Shown: piece after piece, positions 33,250 to 46,112 of the stretch
Layout of the letters: the number at the start of each line of letters is the position of its first letter
How positions within the stretch are numbered: the first letter of the stretch is position 1
Source: Ligula intestinalis
Taxonomy: Eukaryota; Platyhelminthes; Cestoda; Diphyllobothriidea; Diphyllobothriidae
Direction of reading: 5' to 3'
Assembly (NCBI GenBank): GCA_036362985.1
Contig: JAYGXS010000005.1
Coordinates: forward strand, 1,959,361-2,023,360
DNA: 64,000 bases
The notes under the pieces: model-generated
Databases searched by the model: none
Seen by the model: only the letters and a program-made list of their open reading frames with translations
What the model was told of the DNA's origin: nothing
Program-made: the position numbers and the translations under genes

Positions 33250-34524
33250 GATACAGTGACTACCTAAGACTATTATCAATCTTTGTTGCCCTCCGTTGCA
33301 CTTGCTCGAGAAGGTCCACGTTCTTCGTTATCTATGGTGTTCGAATTGACATTTCGTTGTCTAGATATGATCTCACGAAGGCGCCGTACATTCTTCTGAA
33401 TAGATCAGTTGGGAATATTTTGTAGGCACATTTGATCTAGTGCAGCGTACTAGTTGCCTTCTAGACTGCCTTTTTACACTGCTCTGATGGCAACATGTTC
33501 ACGATTATCCACATGCCCAAATCCTTCTGCGTATTCACGTTTCTAAGTGTAGTGAGATTTATAAAATGATTGCGTTCCTGCGATACTGTTCGACTGAAAC
33601 CAAGGTGTAGGACTAGATACTTGGGTATATTAAAGTTAAAAAGCGACCATCAGTTTATCTATATTCGAAGGCCACTTCTTTGCGTCGTTAGCGCAGTTAA
33701 CTTCAGTCCTTATTTTATTTCATCCACCAACATGACAGCTGCCCACTCTAAGTCATTGAAGCAGTCGTTTACGTCGATAAAGACGAGTAATGGGACCCAA
33801 ACTGGACCCTGTGGTCCATCCATTTCTACTTTTAGTCATTCTGAGTTTCCAACAGTGGCCATCTGTTCTCCGAAAAACAAGAACTTGCTAATTCACTCAA
33901 AATTTTATTAAATTCCCACATCCAAATCTTCTGGAAAAGAAGCCTGAGCCGTATATTATCGAGGGACTTCATGAAATCGAAATATTTGACGAGGTCCTCC
34001 GGGCCTAAAATATAAAATATATTCATATATTCATTAAACTCCAGTCCCTAGGATTCTGCGCCCTGATTTTTGTTGCGTCACGCAGACATTTTACAAACGG
34101 CCGACTAGGATATTCTCGACATTGTTGGGCATTTCGCCTCCGATATCTATGATGATCAGCTTGTTCAGGAAACGCTGATGCGGAACCATACTGAAGACCT
34201 TCCGGAAACCAATATAGGTAGCATGCACAGTGTCCAGACTTGCCTCGTTTGAAGTTAATTTGACAAGCCATATGTTCCCCATAGGGAAGCCTATGATGCG
34301 CTGGGCAAGAGGTTACTGCTTTTCGAACTACTCTTAAATACTTTTGGGTGTTTTTTGCATAACTTGCGGCAGACGGATGTCAGACTGACGGGTATATAAC
34401 TGGTCGAATGTGCGAGGCTATTTGTTTTGTGAATCAATGTAATGTGGGATGTCTTCCAGTCTGTGACAAAAAATTGGTAAGCCTCCTTACAAACGACACA
34501 GTGACATAATTTACATGACGTCAT
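33250..34524 (-). pseudogene. CR1-like LINE reverse transcriptase, opposite strand
   Basis: In the minus-strand direction: TDWKTSHITLIHKTNSLAHS, SYIPVSLTSVCRKLC, then TVHATYIGFRKVFSMVPHQ and a partly repeated YFDFMKSLDNI block. Near the end come LFRRMYGAFVRSYLD and KNVDLLEQVQRRATK (about 33,300-33,400). These are RT blocks in order, from the palm entry to the C-terminal QRRATK segment, heavily frameshifted. It forms a tail-to-tail pair with the plus-strand copy at 31.1-32.4 kb. Confidence 0.8.
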
Positions 34525-35084
34525 AGTTCACTTCTATCTTCCACGATCGCGCAGTCCAGAAATTGAGGGTACTCGAGAAAGAAAACTGTAGCGAAACGGA
34601 CAATCACTCCAGGTACGCCCATATTCATAACCTATCTGAAGAAGATATTCATCTTTAACAGAGCCATATGCGGCCAATTTAAATGAAGGACAGTGGGATC
34701 ACAGCTTTCAGAACATAGAGTTGAGATGGTCTTTTGACGGCAGGAGTCATTGGCCTTTTAACACCACAGATCGACATTTAGGCCTCGGTATGCTGACTCA
34801 ATGTCCATCATCATTGGAGTAAACTATGTGTTAGTATTCACAGTAACCATGACACAATAATTCCTGGCATTCAAGTTAAGATGAATGAAAAGCAACACAA
34901 TTGGCCTTTCTCAGTGTTTCAGGTTAACACAACTAGGACCCCTGGACCCCTCGCCTAGAAGTCGAGCGCCTACCTCGCTTCGCCATCACGAGATGCAGTG
35001 ATAGTTTCTAGTTCCGTTACTTACTACACAAACTCGATCTAGAAGTACTTTGAAATCTCATCCTGCCAAGCGAACTAAAAGTCG

Positions 35085-37080
35085 TAAAAGTTTAAGGGAT
35101 TAAACTCATGAAGATGAAGCCTCCACATCATATTTTACCCTTTTGAACAAATTGACAATCCTTGAGAAGGTGGTTAATAGTCTTAGAGTGAAGATGGAGG
35201 AGCTGAAAAATGTCTCTCTATTTCTCCCTCGTGAGGAGAAACCGGCGATGCGTGAACTTTAGCGAGGAAACCTAACGTACGGAGGAGCAAAATCCCTCGC
35301 CGAAGTGTCTATGCACAAAAATGATCCGGCAGCCAGGGTGCTTGATAAAGTTGGTAGTCTGCCATGGACAGGGGAAACGGTCAACCCACTGGCTTCCAAG
35401 AGAAAGAAGAAGCGCTATCGGGCTCCCAAAAAAGGCCAGCCAAGCCCAAGTGCTTATATAAGTTGGCCGAGCTTGAGCACGAGCCAAACAATAAGGGCAC
35501 CTTCGCAGGCCAAAACAAACATTAGCGTTGAACCTCGGAGCGAATCTGTCCTAACAAACCCTAGAGAATCAGAAGGGGACAACAGTCGGAAGGTGACTAC
35601 CACTCGTATAAACTGCATAGTCATAAAAGGCGTGACAGAAGGTACTTCCGATACCACAAAATGAAGATTAGAAGAGGACAGGAAGTTATTTAAAGAATAT
35701 CCGAAATTCCTCCTAAAGGGTGAGGAGAAAGTCAAAGTTCTAAAGGCATTCCGAATGGGCCGTATAACAGAATCAAAAGATGAACAACGCCAACCAAGAC
35801 CTTTGAAGGTTGTTCTGTAGAGTGAGGCTGAGGTCCAGCTATTGTTAAGCAGGAAACCAATACTTAGATACTCACACCCGACGGTTTTTTTTAAGATGAA
35901 TTTTTCCCCGCGGAGCGGGAGAAATGGAGGTTGCTAAAAGTAGAACTTCACAGGAGATGTGAATTCTGAACGGGGAGATCATCCATGTTCCGAGGTCACT
36001 CCTTTGGAGAAATTCGATAACACTAACGGCATAGTTGGGATAGACAACAGACCATCTCCATCAGCACCGACAGCTCCCTGCATGCCATCTCACGCAAGAG
36101 GCAACCGCCTGAATAAAGTGGTGACTAAGTCTAAATTGAGCTTTCTTTACACTAATGTCCAAAGTCTTCCCTCAAAAATTGATGAACTCAAGGCAGTTCT
36201 TTTGGAGCGGAAACCTGATGTAGTTGCCATAACGGAAACATGGCTAAAAACAGAAATCGCATATTCGGAGATTTTGATTCTAGCATACCAGCTTTTCCGC
36301 AATGACCACCTAAACCGACAAGGAGCTGGAGTTGTCGTGTATGTCAGAGTATGAGTCCGTCTGGTTTAAGATCAAGAAGGCGAATTCACATAACCTTGAA
36401 TTCCTGGCCATTTACCGGCCACCAAACATTCTGAGTGGAGCCGACGACTCGCTCCGTGGTCTGTGAAAGAAGCTGCTAGCCACCAGGAGGTTCTCATCGT
36501 TGGTGACTTCAACGCCCCTGCAATTGAATGGAACAACCTGACAGTGGCGGCGGAGTCAACTTACTTTAGTTCCAAACTAATGAATCTCACGCTTGACCTA
36601 TCTCTAGTTCAGAACGTTAAGGGCACAACCATATTTCAAGAAAACCAGCGAGCTACTTGTTTGGATCTCATTTTCACGAAGGATTCATCCTACATAGATG
36701 AAGTGCATTCAAGTGCTCCGCTCAGTAAGGGTGACCATACGACGCTAATGTGGGATTGCTCACTCCATACTGAACGGCTGAGGAAAACGGAGGACCAGCC
36801 AAACATATGGAAGGCAGATCTCAATTCAATGCAGAATGCACTTCCGTCCGTGAATTGGGACTGCCTACTCAAAGGGGATCCGGAGGAGGATTGGAGATCA
36901 CTCAAGAGGGTTGCATCAGATCTGATTAAGCGCTTTTGTCCGGTGAAAGTACACAAGACGACTAGTCGTCATACCTGGTTGACTAGAGACCTTAATAGGC
37001 AACTGGTTGGCGTTGTTCATCTTTTGATTCTGTTATACAGCCCATTCATATTCACCAACATATCATCGTTTTTAAAATAG
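35085..37080 (+). pseudogene. LINE ORF1 and endonuclease, 5' part of a CR1-like element
   Basis: Residues LLNKLTILEKVVNSLRVKME (35,140-35,200) look like a coiled coil. A basic KRKKKRYRAPKK stretch follows, then an RRM-like segment INCIVIKGV with FPKFLLKG-type and RPLKVVL blocks. These form a LINE ORF1 interrupted by stops. ORF2 begins with LSFLYTNVQSLPSKIDELK, PDVVAITETWLK and NRQGAGVVVYVR. After a break it reads VLIVGDFNAPAIEWNN, CLDLIFTKDSSYI and SKGDHTTLMWDC. These are the catalytic blocks of an apurinic endonuclease, in order to the SDH-like motif (here GDH). No RT follows, so the element is 3' truncated or broken by the next insertion. Confidence 0.85.
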
Positions 37081-37707
37081 AAGTCAACACTCCCTGAAGC
37101 GCATGGTGAACTAAGGAGGAAGCAGTGGAAAAAAACTCCTAACATTAGAGCTGGAGCAGAGTTCAGCGAACCCCCGCTTAAAAACAAAACCTAAGAGAAA
37201 AAAACTGCTTCATAAAAATTAAAGGGGTTGGTTGAGAGGATTGATTGAAGTGCAAATGAGACATGACTGTTGATGAGAACGTATGAGGGTTGGAAACGCT
37301 TCTTGTGATTGGAGAAATCATATAACAGCAGAGGCTATCGTTCACCACTGTAACACCGCCTGACTGGCTTCATGATCAACAATCAGGGAAGTGAGACTGG
37401 AGGAGGCCATCGCAGACAGCAGGGTTGACAAGATGAGGGAATGGCAGAGGTCACCTGATTATCAACGAAACGCCAGAGATGTGACCTTCTGGACTGCGGA
37501 GTCCAGCGACGAGCTGGCGAAAATAGCAAAACTGCCATGAGCATGACTAAGGACCATGAAGCTTATCGTCAGGGTTGTAAAACGGAGAATGAAGAAACGG
37601 CGATGATGACTGGACAGAGAAGTGGACAAAACATCGTTGCAAATATCACTCAAAGGAGGAAGAAATAGACATGTTTGGAAAAAAAATTTGATATAAACAT
37701 AACCACC

Positions 37708-38238
37708 TCAGATACCAGGGGGACCCTTTTCAAAGTCAAAGAGTTGTGTGTTTGGGAAGGAGACGGATAACAAGGATTTTTTACCTTCCGAAGTTAAGTG
37801 TTTACGTAATTTGACTTTAAAAACTGCTAAGTTAGACAACAGCCTAATTTCGAGAGGAATATTATTCCAGAGGAAGGCATATTTGGAGGCAAAGAAGTGA
37901 GAATGGTTCGAAGTGGAGCTAAAGGGAGGGGGTGCAATAATCCTGGAGGAATTACGAGTGGTATAAGGTCTATCTGCGGGAATAAGAGCGCTGATTCGTG
38001 GAAGGTTAGGGGTAGAGTTAACGCGAAAGAGGAAACAGAGGCCCGCTTCGAGTCGTCTGACCCAAAGAAATGTCATGTTCGCTAACTGACATCCCTCCGT
38101 ATAAAAATTAGTGGATCGAGGAAGAGCGAATATTGTGCGAGTAAATACCCTCTGCACATTTTCAATCTTACCGCGGTCAGAAGCATTCATTGGACCAAAG
38201 AGGGGACAGCAATATTCTAGGATGGGTAGAACATTCAT
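37708..38238 (-). pseudogene. LINE family A C-terminal tail
   Basis: An open 176-residue frame starts LPILEYCCPLFGP and contains KIENVQRVFTRTIFALPR, RRLEAGLCFLFRV and YAFLWNNIPLEIR, ending FEKGPPGI-stop. It is the post-RT tail common in these LINEs and the reference for the copy at 17.76 kb. Confidence 0.85.
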
Positions 38239-38255
38239 GCGATACAGTTTTAACT

Positions 38256-39540
38256 TTATTTCCAGCAGGAAGAAATTGTGTGAGATAAAACCACATACCT
38301 GTGCAGCCTTCGCAGATATTCGATCCGCATGGGAGACAATGCTAGTTTATTTGTATAGCTTAGACCTAAGTCTTTTATAGTGGATCGTTCTAAAAGTGGA
38401 GTATTTTGAAAGACTAGGCGACGAGGAAGCTTGGTGGGACCGAAACACATGAAACTACACTTGGATGGAGAGAATTCCATCTGCCAGGTAGCACTCCAAC
38501 GTGAGAGTGTAAGTAGGTCCGCATTTATATTATCAACGCATATACCTGCCGTGTCCTTAGAAAATGAGTAAAGGCATTTGAGATCGTCTGCATAAATGAG
38601 ATTTTGTGAATTTTTTAAAACCGTCGAAATTTCGTTTATGTATAGAATGAAGAGTAAAGGACCCAAGACAGTGTCTTGAAAAACGCCACTCGTGATCAGC
38701 TGAGCAGTGAAGTAACTATCACCTACTAGGACCTTCTGGCTGCGGTTAGACAAGTAGGAACCGATGAAGTCAAGGAGAGGGCACGGATGCCAATGGCTTC
38801 CAATTTTACCAGAAGCCGTCTGTGCGGAACCTTGTCGAAGGCTTTGCTCAGGTCCAAGTAAATAACAACCATGGATTGCCGCTCGTTACGGAGGGGAGTG
38901 ACGTGGTTAAGAAAGGCTAAGTGACACGTCTCGCATGATCTTCGGGGTAGAAAACCATGCTGTGAGTCGCTTAAAAGCTTAATTTTTAGGCAAAATCGAG
39001 AATTTGAGTAAAAAGTATCTTCTCCAGAAGTTAAGCTAGTGCCGGGGTTTATGAACACCGCGGTAGTTATTTATGTCCGAACGAGATCCTGATGTAAAGA
39101 CTGGAAGAATAATTGATGTCTTCCAAGTGTCATGAAAGAAACCATTTAAGAGATAGACTGAAAATATACGGCTAAGTAATTTGGGAAAGGTTGGCATTCT
39201 TTTGATAACTGAATTGGGGATACCATCAGTTCCCGAAGAGTGTGAGTTTTTTTTTAGACAAAGTATATGCTAACGAATTAATTCTATGTAGAAATCAATG
39301 TTCCCGAGAGTATTGTCTGAGTATGGTGGAAACGACGGGACCGGTTCGGATTCTGTCGTAAAATGCTTCGCAAAGAAAGCATTGAATAATTCAGCCTTAT
39401 CAGACTCATCTAGTGCAAATGTTTTATTTTCATTCAGCAATAGAGGTATTTCAATTGCTCGTTTTGCGGAGGACCTACGACGAAACAGTTGTGCAACCGG
39501 TTTGCAGAGTTTGACTCGCTCAGGGCGCAAGATTTCCTGT
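38256..39540 (-). pseudogene. LINE family A reverse transcriptase core
   Basis: Blocks in order: ELFNAFFAKHF (39,400), then SDSQHGFLPRRSCETCHLAF, MVVIYLDLSKAFDKVPHRRL, SGVFQDTVLGPLLFILYINE and NLIYADDLKCLYSF, which carries the intact YADD active site near 38,600. LSRWSATWQMEFSPSKC follows. At least two frame changes (near 39,250 and 38,740) break the ORF. The motif order is that of CR1 and jockey RTs. Confidence 0.92.
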
Positions 39541-39956
39541 GCTCGTCACGTGCAAGACGAATCTTTGACGCTAATTCGAAGACCTCTGCGATCTTTAGAT
39601 GCACAGACAGCGAACTAGTAGATCAATCTTTCAGCTGCCTCCTCAATTTCTTTAGTCTGGGCAAAATAAAATGAGGGACGGTCGATTCTGGTGTGTAGGG
39701 TTTCGCAATTTTAGTTGGCACAAATTCCAGCATTTTATTAGAAACGACCGACATGAGTTCAGAAAGATATGCAGCGTCGTTAATGAAGGAGACACTTTGC
39801 CAATCTAATGAGTCAAGAAAATTGTTGATTGAGCTAATATCTGCGAGGTCATATGCATGAAAGCTGCGACTAGCACTAGCCTTTTCCGTAGAAGGAAGCG
39901 GAAGAAGAAGAAGAGGAATGCTATATTGAGGATTTTACAAACCTGAATTGTCAGCA

Positions 39957-40085
39957 AAAATGGCTCCATTCACGGAGAGCAGATGGTAAGTTAAATAAAG
40001 GATCATTTATAAAAGAAAAAAGGTAAAAGGTCATGTAATACTCATAAGTCAAGTATTTCACGACATTCACATCAACTATGGAGAC
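39957..40085 (+). repeat. dispersed repeat shared with 6175-6275
   Basis: Shares atggctccattcacggagag and the downstream cacatc...tatggagac block with the copy at 6.2 kb. It interrupts the linker between endonuclease and RT of the LINE. Confidence 0.5.
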
Positions 40086-40379
40086 AAATCGGCTTTCAAC
40101 TTCTCCATTTCCGCTTCTTCACACGCTTTTTTTCTTCGTGTTGTCATCCTACGGAGAATTGTCGATGTTGGTTAATTGCATATGCGACAGATTGGCCGCA
40201 ATGGACAAATATTGGGTTGGTGATATGTTGTAGATAAAATGAATTGTTTTCGTTCATTTAAAAAGGTAGCAGTGCACTGTAGATATGACCTCATGATCAC
40301 AAATGCAGACAAACAAAGCAGAGGATTAGAGAGGATGGTTAGGATAATAAATTAACCCGTGAATGGGGAGCAAAAGAAT

Positions 40380-41092
40380 GGGTGGCTCAAATTCGAAAGC
40401 CGCGCGAAGGGAACAGTGAATTAATGTGTGATCACTTTGAAAGATGTCCTGCTTAAAATCAACGAAGAGAGGGGCAATACCGTTTGTGAAAATTAGATCT
40501 AGGATATGATTCTGCCTTGTTGGGGAACTATCCAGTTGAGACCAGTTAGAAAAATTAATGATATCTAGGAAAGGCTGAAATCTAGGTGGACAATAGTTTG
40601 AAAGCCAGTCGATTTCAGGAAAATTAAAATCTCCAGCAATGATTTATCTTCGAAAGAGGCTTCTGAAATAAACTTGAACATTTCACACAAATTTGCATCT
40701 TCTTCAGATGAAGAGTTAGTAGGATTATATACAGATCCGATAATCGCCTTTTGCCGGGGCGACAGGATAATAGAAGTGAAACAGTAATTTCCACAGAAGG
40801 ACGTGCTATTTAGATAGAACGGAAAGTGTCTAAATGACGTCCTAATATAGAGAAGACAACCACCACCACGCTTATTAATGCGATCGTGACGATAGAGATC
40901 ATACTCGTCTATGATAAGGGAGAAGTCAGAAATGATTGGATGGGTCCGAGATTCTGTTATGCACATAACATCGGGCGTCATCTCAAAAGCAATAGCTCGC
41001 AGTTGAGCCATTTTATTTATAACAGACCTGGCATTAAGCAATATGACATCTTGTGTGTTTTGAGTGGCAGTACTATGGCTATCGTTATTCAT
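40380..41092 (-). pseudogene. LINE family A endonuclease domain
   Basis: Reading right to left: DVILLNARSVINKMAQLRA, PDVMCITESR, DEYDLYRHDRINKRGGGCLL and SVYNPTN. The GDFNFPEIDWL and DLIFTNG blocks follow in another frame near 40,620-40,490. These are the N, E, D and DLIF motifs of an apurinic-type endonuclease. TESR replaces the more usual TETW. A frame change lies near 40,600. Confidence 0.88.
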
Positions 41093-41285
41093 AAAAAAGA
41101 ATTTGAACGTGAGTAGGCAAACTGTAGGCCGTTATTATTTGTGGAATAAGTACTGAAGGGTATGGAGCTGTTAGCATACGGGTAGCCAATAATGGATGGC
41201 TGATAAGGTCTGAGATATCTAGGGGCCTCGCTTTCTGGCAGGAAAAAATGAGGAGAGGATAAACCTAAATAAGCTTCTGGGGAGT

Positions 41286-42500
41286 TTAAGAGGAATGGGG
41301 GGAGGCGAGAAGGCATGTAGGAGTTTGCAGGTTTGGGTGGTAGATGATGGGTAAAGGAACTGATAGGGGGGACGGTGACATAAAATTAGTTTTGGGGCCA
41401 CTCGCGTAATGACTAGTGGTCTTAATCAGTGAATTTCCTGTACGGCAACTCCGATTAGATTTAAAATTATAACAGTTTGGGTTACTGCCGTGCAAATTAA
41501 ATTTTTCGTGGTTCGGGCCCGGCGTGTTCAATAACGCATTATGCGGGGGAATAATATGACTTGCATGGTCAAAAGAGGAGCTTGGTTGTGGTGGGGAAGC
41601 GCTCGGCCTAAACGCTTTCGATGGTGTTGGCGACGTTCTTGATGAGCTTGTTGCCGAGTAAGAGGCAGCGGAATTTATCGATCGTTGGACAGAGAATGTA
41701 TTTAGACTAGTTTTAATCGTAGAAGATGATGGAGCGGCGGGGCTTGACGGTCCCGACATCAAGAAGGATGGCCTATGAATTTACATTCGGGAGGCAGGGA
41801 TAGCAGGTGTACTGACGGTTACGGGACTATGAATAGACATCTGGGAGGCAGGGATAACGGGTGTACTGCCGTTAGTGGGTGTATGACTAGATATCCGGGG
41901 TGGAGGATTAGCGAGTGCATTTACCCTATCGGGACTACGAACAGATTTTGGAATAGTAGGCTGAGAAAGCATTGGTCTATTGGACTGGAGAGCCTCATTT
42001 CTTCGCTCCATTGGTGTAAGAGCTCGACAGAGGAAACTTTTAGTCATTGCTTAACATCGGGAAATGGGACCTTGTTGAGCAAAGATTGAGTCCACCTCGA
42101 TCGGTGAAAATAATTTAACTAGGATGGGCGGGTTTTCGCTACGCGATTGGAGGCGCTTTGCTTCCGCAATTTCGTAGTTGAAACCACTCGAACATAGAAA
42201 AGCTTTTGCAATATCCAAAGGGCGACTTAATATGAAGGCATTTTGGTATAAAGTTAAAGTTTCGCTTCTGTCTATCAAAAGCTTCAGTGGTTATAAAATG
42301 GACGAGGGAGTCTAACTTTTTACAATCTTGTGAGGGCACAGCTGATAACTTACCATCAAACAGATTGCCTAGTATTGACAAAATAGAACCAAACTTCATC
42401 ATGAAGTCATTACAGTCTTGTAATGCAGATAAATCAAATTGCTTTGCCTTGACAATGGACTGCATTTTGATATCAAGGCATTGACTAGTAGGCGTGGTCA
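41286..42500 (-). pseudogene. LINE family A ORF1
   Basis: The N-terminal part (42,465-42,139) is helical, with ALQDCNDFMMKFGSILSILG. The next frame, SETLTLYQNAFILSRPLDI and KAFLCSSGFNYEIAEAKRLQ, resembles the RNA-binding middle domain of LINE ORF1 proteins. A long Ser/Pro/Asn-rich tail follows (41,762-41,286) with a possible reduced zinc knuckle, CYNFKSNRSC. Several frame changes are needed to read through. Its role would be RNA binding in the transposition particle; this is inferred from position and composition. Confidence 0.65.
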
Positions 42501-42534
42501 GGCACCGCTTGGGTCTGGGGGCAGATATCTTACG

Positions 42535-43740
42535 ATGAGCTATAATTTTCGTTCTATAATTTTTATAGTTTTCTGCTTTAAATGTGAGAAGATTTAGAAA
42601 AGTTCAGCCTATATGATTTTACCGCAGCTGGTTGTTAAAAATCCCTTAAAATTGTTGAACAAACTGTTCAGAAAAAACCACTTGATATGATTTTCAGATT
42701 ATGACTTACGACAAATAATTAGAGTTAACTTAACAAATACTGTAGCTTTTTTAAATAAACACTTTAAATTTATTTGAAAAAGTGTATTCAATATTGGGAA
42801 ACGACTCAGCCTTTGAAGGTCTCGAGAATATGCGGATCTTGACGATTTCGGTAACTAGGCCGCGAATTTGTTGGTTTGAAGATGTTGCGTCTCGGTAGAA
42901 TTGGTTGGAAAACAACATCTTAAATTCCGACTTCAAAAGATCGGCAACGAAGAAAAATAATTCCAGAGATGCAGGAAAAAATTCTATACGTACGGTTGCA
43001 GCCACAATATCCTAGATAGTAATTGATGGGGGATATCGATGTAGAAATGTCCTATGAGGAGCGTGGGGAAATATCAACTGTGATCTTGTAGGGCCAGATG
43101 GTAACTGACGGATATAATTAGCAAGTTAAAGAATTTTAATGAAGAGGGTTTCAATATGAAGAGGAAATGAAAGATTAGATGTCAGATTAACAACAAGGTA
43201 CCTGGATGAGGATACCTCACTGGGATTTGGGACTGGGAGATGATAATCGGCTACAGAAGGTTCCACAAGTCAGAAGTCAGTATGACCAATTCGGTTCGAC
43301 AGGGTTCTGGAGAAAAAAGAGCTAACAAAGTGCTCTGCAGAAACAAGCTGCTCAAAGTAAACACGCCAGGAGACGTGGGCGTGGTCTGTGCCTATGCACG
43401 CGGCTTACAGGATCTGGGGGCGCCCTCCAGCCAAACAGGAGAAGGTGCAAAGCTCGCAAGACAAAAGGTAAGTCATCAAGACGACCTTGAGGCATCAAGT
43501 AACGAGAGGTGAACAGACACGTGTGCACGGTTCGCGGGCAAAGGCATGGCGAGTCACGCGGGGCGCTCCAGGGAATTGTCCATGAGCGCGCGGGTGGCGG
43601 CGCCCAGCTTGATAGCGAAGGATACGTGTAAACGCAGGGAGTGATATCCGGACCACCACAGACTGACTTCTGATTATTCAGTAGAAGACTGTTGCCTAAC
43701 GACTATGCTTAGACGTGATCCAGGCCATATTTTAGAACCT
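42535..43740. other. stretch without a recognised gene
   Basis: A minus-strand open frame (43,005-42,751) shows no known motif. A GC-richer block at 43,340-43,640 was not recognised. Confidence 0.3.
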
Positions 43741-43749
43741 GGAGATGTA

Positions 43750-43900
43750 TCTAACTCTTAAGAGTATGACCAACAACCATATCATCAATATGCGTAGCAC
43801 ACAATTATTCATTTGGCGATCATAGGTAATCAGTGTGGTGGAAGATGATATGAGGGGATAAAATAGATCCTTGTAGATCTTCGTGGTTGTTGGCAGAGGC
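43750..43900 (-). pseudogene. reverse transcriptase active-site fragment
   Basis: The minus-strand peptide GSILSPHIIFH, then LCATHIDDMVVGHTLKS, resembles the QGSILSPLLF...YADDMVV region of a non-LTR RT with IDD at the active site. Only about 50 residues are visible. Confidence 0.5.
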
Positions 43901-45080
43901 CGTGAATTTTCGCTTGCCACACTGGATAAATTGAGTGCGGCAAGTGAAATAATCACCAAGCCGGTAGGAGTACCTCGTAAAGCCGCCTGGGGGGCACGCT
44001 ACGCACGCCCCTCGGTCTTACGGGCTCCTGATTTTAGGGGACGAGGACGGGTGTGGCATGTCAAGGAACAAATGAAATCGTAATAATTTTGTAAAATAAA
44101 AAAGTGGTGAGGCTAAGTTGGAGCGCGTGCTCAAACCTTGAGCGGGGACACTGAAGCACGCTTTAATATCATCACTGATTCTCCACCAGACCAACGGCAA
44201 GCGCAGGTAGGTCAGGCAGTGGGCCATCTCCTCGGGCGAGGTCATTAGGGTAAATTTTCTAGTAGTATCACTAACCCCAAATAGAATAAAGGCAAACGAG
44301 TGAAGAAGGTTAAAGGTAGTGGAAATTCACCCTTCTTAAAACTTGGAATTACTCGACTATTCCCGTGGTTAATTTGAAAGTCATGTTTGCTTAGTATACT
44401 GACTTCGGCGGTTATTCTATGGGGTTGGCTTCCGAGGACCACTCTGCAGTTCAATGTCATCATTTAATCCCTATTGGGTCAACGAAATGATTGTGAGTAA
44501 TTAAACCTACTTAACATTTGTAAGTAGGTGATCATAATAACTAAAGACTCTTCTGCGCCCCCAGAAAGTTCTCTTACCCAGACGTTTTATTAAGTAGGAT
44601 ATAACGTGAAATATTACAAATGGTTGATTATTAGTCAAGAAATGCACATGCGTACGCACGGCAACACTTTTCTAACTCTCTTAGAGCAGAATGGGTGACA
44701 GGGGTACTAGGCCTGGCCTTCTAGGCAAATTGCAGGGGATTGGAAGAAGAACAGCGTAGTTAGGTTTAAGGCAACTCATTTTGCAGGTTTCAGTAACGCG
44801 GAAGAGCCGATCATCGGACGGAATGATTTTGGACCAAAAGAAAAGGCTTTTGGAGACGGGAGTGCTTATCACTGAGAGCCAATCGTCCAGAATCTTGGTC
44901 TCCATGAAACACAAGTTCATAAGTTATGTTAGGGCTGAGGCTAACTGAAAACATTAAGATTTGGGGAGAAAAGGTAAAACACCATCTGGCCCGGCAGCTG
45001 TTTCACCTCGAACCTCTTTAAGGTGTTTACCCACTGTTGCCACAGACACAGGAGAACATACATTTGGTGATAAGGAAATG
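43900..45080. other. decayed retrotransposon-like stretch
   Basis: Weak LINE-like strings occur on the minus strand, such as NSRVIPSFKKGE near 44,330, without continuous support. Nothing else was recognised. Confidence 0.25.
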
Positions 45081-45082
45081 TG

Positions 45083-45394
45083 GTCAAATATGGAGCTCCA
45101 CAAGGGCCAATTCTTGAGTCGCTCCTTTTTATCATCTACGTAAACGAAATAAGGCTAGAAGTTCAATCTGATATAGTTATCTTTCCAGAAGATCTAAGAC
45201 TGTGGATAGTCATAAGAAACGAAATGGACTCCCAGCCACTACAAAAGGATATATACCAGCTGCGCTCATGGAACAAGGGTTTTTGCATGAATTTCAATCC
45301 CAAAATGTGCAGCAATGCACTTGTTATCAGCAAGATGCCGAAGTGCGGCATTCTCAGGAAAAGCTATCTTGGAACAAACCACTTGAAACCGTGA
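45083..45394 (+). pseudogene. LINE reverse transcriptase fragment
   Basis: KYGAPQGPILESLLFIIYVN is followed by VQSDIVIFPEDLRLW and LRSWNKGFCMNFNPKMC. These match the PQGS(V/I)LGPLLF, YADD and FNPxKC blocks of a CR1-like RT. The active-site YADD is replaced by FPED, so it is dead. Confidence 0.8.
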
Positions 45395-45399
45395 GTGTG

Positions 45400-46110
45400 T
45401 AAATAGACCTTGGCGTAAGCACGACCTAAGTGCCGCAGTAGAGTGCTCCAAATTTGCAACGAGAGCAATGTCAACTATGCGCGCTATACAGAGAATATTT
45501 TTAACTTGAATGCAAATATCTTCGAAAAAGAATATGGAGCATTCGTGTAGACACACCTGTAATATAAGGTATAGGTTTGACTGCCTTGACTTCGGAAAGA
45601 CACGAGGATTACCGAATTCTTCCAACATCATGTTATAAAGGCAGTCACTTAACTTAAACATCTGACGTACGAGCAGCGCATAACTGTATGGGATATGGAG
45701 TTAATTTAACGTCGGGGTCAACAATGTGGGATACGATGTGGTCCGGCCAGATAATAGGCGATCTACCGTATCCCAACATGTATAAGCTAGTGGATAGTAT
45801 AAGACGTGAAAGGCCATAGTGTCAGGGAGAATTTACTAAGGTAGGAACGAGCGTAGTATGCAAGCACTAGGAGAAGTGACTTCCACACGAGTGCAGTCCA
45901 GAATCGCATTCCGGCAAGTCGATCACCGGGTCTGGAGGTCTGCAACCGAACAGTGAGTCGTCGGCTCTGGAAGCGAATGAGCGCAAACAAATCATCCGCA
46001 TCTCGGGCACTGGTCTCACCTTGAGAAGTGGTTGGCTAGTGAGACCAGACCGCCTTGAGAAAGCCAGACAGGAGTGACCTTGAACGGAGGCCTTGACTAT
46101 GCTGTCTTGC
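45400..46110. other. stretch without a recognised gene
   Basis: No recognised coding or repeat signal beyond likely LINE debris. Confidence 0.25.
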
Positions 46111-46112
46111 GG

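Larger units (their letters stand above)
37690..42530 (-). mobile_element. near-complete CR1-like LINE (family A)
   Basis: About 4.8 kb on the minus strand contains ORF1, endonuclease, RT and C-terminal tail in the right order. The 3' untranslated region known from the copy at 18.1-18.6 kb is missing here, and frames are broken in several places. A small dispersed repeat is inserted at 39,957-40,085. It is the longest single retrotransposon of its type in the window, and fragments of the same family lie at 17.8 and 32.8 kb. Confidence 0.88.
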
